From: Elusimicrobia bacterium CG03_land_8_20_14_0_80_50_18
GTDB lineage: Bacteria > CG03
Reading direction: 5' to 3'
Assembly (NCBI GenBank): GCA_002780705.1
Contig: PEUP01000080.1
Location: forward strand, 1 to 7,084
Length of the DNA stretch: 7,084 nt
Shown here: piece after piece, positions 6,582 to 7,084 of the stretch
Layout: every line of letters begins with the position of its first letter
How positions within the stretch are numbered: the first letter of the stretch is position 1
Made by a program: the position numbers and the translations under genes
The notes under the pieces: model-generated
Database searches by the model: none
What the model was told of the DNA's origin: nothing
What the model saw: the letters and a program-made list of their open reading frames with translations, nothing else

Positions 6582-7084
6582 ATGAGGATAGCGGAAAAGC
6601 TGGAGGCTTCGGAGAGGGGCGTTTCTTTTGAGTGCTTCCCGCCGAAAACGGAGAAGGGGCGGAGCAATCTTTACGGGGCGCTCGGCGCGCTTGAAAAGTA
6701 TAAGCCTCTTTTCGTGTCAGTGACATACGGCGCTGGCGGCGGCAACAGGGACACGGCCGTTGACACGGTTCTGTCGCTCAAAAAAGATTTCACTTTTGAG
6801 GTCATGCCTCATCTGACCTGCATAGGCGCTCCGGCATCGGAGATAGACGGGGTGCTCGACACTTATAAAGACGCCGGCATAGAAAACATCCTCGCTCTGC
6901 GGGGCGATCCTCCTTCAGCTCTTGAGGGCTTTGACGAGTCCAGAGGGGTTTTCGCGCACGCGTCAGACCTGATAAAGCACATAAAAAACGAATACTCTTT
7001 TTCCGCGGGCGCCGCTTTTTATCCCGAGGGGCATTTTCAGTCGCCTTCTCCCGCCGACGATATCACGCACCTCGCCGGGAAGTT
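6582..7084 (+). CDS. metF: Methylenetetrahydrofolate reductase, N-terminal part (runs off the window)
   Basis: The first 167 codons are present and open to the window edge; the full family protein is about 290-300 residues. The enzyme reduces 5,10-methylene-THF to 5-methyl-THF with FAD, feeding methionine synthesis. Diagnostic motifs are all visible: SFECFPPKT (15-23), whose Glu17 corresponds to the catalytic Glu28 of E. coli MetF; PLFVSVTYGAGG (42-53); MPHLTC (75-80); LRGDPP (106-111), whose Asp109 corresponds to Asp120; and the FYPEGH stretch (146-151). Cys18 replaces the more usual Phe in the FEFFPP motif. The ATG is set by GGGGAG at 6568-6573, eight bases upstream. It is separated from the glycan operon by 162 bases, so it is probably its own transcription unit. 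By eye the gene is GC-rich. Confidence 0.95.
   Translation, partial: MRIAEKLEASERGVSFECFPPKTEKGRSNLYGALGALEKYKPLFVSVTYGAGGGNRDTAVDTVLSLKKDFTFEVMPHLTCIGAPASEIDGVLDTYKDAGIENILALRGDPPSALEGFDESRGVFAHASDLIKHIKNEYSFSAGAAFYPEGHFQSPSPADDITHLAGK

Noticed and set aside
1..7084. CRISPR arrays, tRNA or rRNA genes, insertion sequences, long repeats
   Set aside because: I saw no regularly spaced repeats, cloverleaf-like segments, transposase motifs or terminal inverted repeats when reading both strands by eye.

Overview
The window shows bacterial chromosomal DNA with one tightly packed plus-strand operon of cell-surface glycoconjugate genes (about 1-6419), then a separate housekeeping gene that runs off the right edge (metF, from 6582). 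Nothing convincing lies on the minus strand. I cannot name the organism. The mix of GT-C membrane glycosyltransferases, a B12-type radical SAM enzyme, frequent ATA and AGA/AGG codons beside GC-rich ones, and ATGA overlaps would suit an uncultivated Gram-negative lineage such as Omnitrophota or Elusimicrobiota. That is an impression, not a demonstrated placement.

Layout: (i) 1-122, the 3' end of an unrecognised gene whose stop overlaps the next start by ATGA. (ii) 119-892, a formyltransferase of the sugar-N-formyltransferase type. (iii) 889-3111, a large DUF2079 membrane protein (GT-C-like) with an extra C-terminal beta-rich domain. (iv) 3112-3161, the only real gap inside the operon, holding a small hairpin and a 16-codon open frame. 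(v) 3162-3845, a GT2 polyprenyl-phosphate glycosyl synthase of the Dpm1/ArnC kind. (vi) 3842-5251, a cobalamin-binding-domain radical SAM enzyme. (vii) 5229-6419, a GT39/ArnT-like GT-C glycosyltransferase. (viii) 6420-6581, an intergenic stretch with a weak terminator-like hairpin. (ix) 6582-end, the N-terminal half of methylenetetrahydrofolate reductase.

Taken together, the genes suggest lipid-carrier glycosylation. The GT2 enzyme would load a sugar onto undecaprenyl phosphate on the cytoplasmic face. One or both GT-C proteins would then transfer sugar from the flipped carrier to a lipid or glycan on the outer face. The formyltransferase would N-formylate an amino sugar, and the radical SAM enzyme would modify the lipid or sugar. 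The gene content resembles the Arn (aminoarabinose) logic, formyltransferase plus GT2 plus GT-C, but with a B12 radical SAM enzyme and a second GT-C protein added. The substrates are unknown.

By eye, base composition differs between the first two genes (AT-richer) and those from 3162 onward (GC-richer). The change falls at the one intergenic gap, so the operon may be two joined modules.
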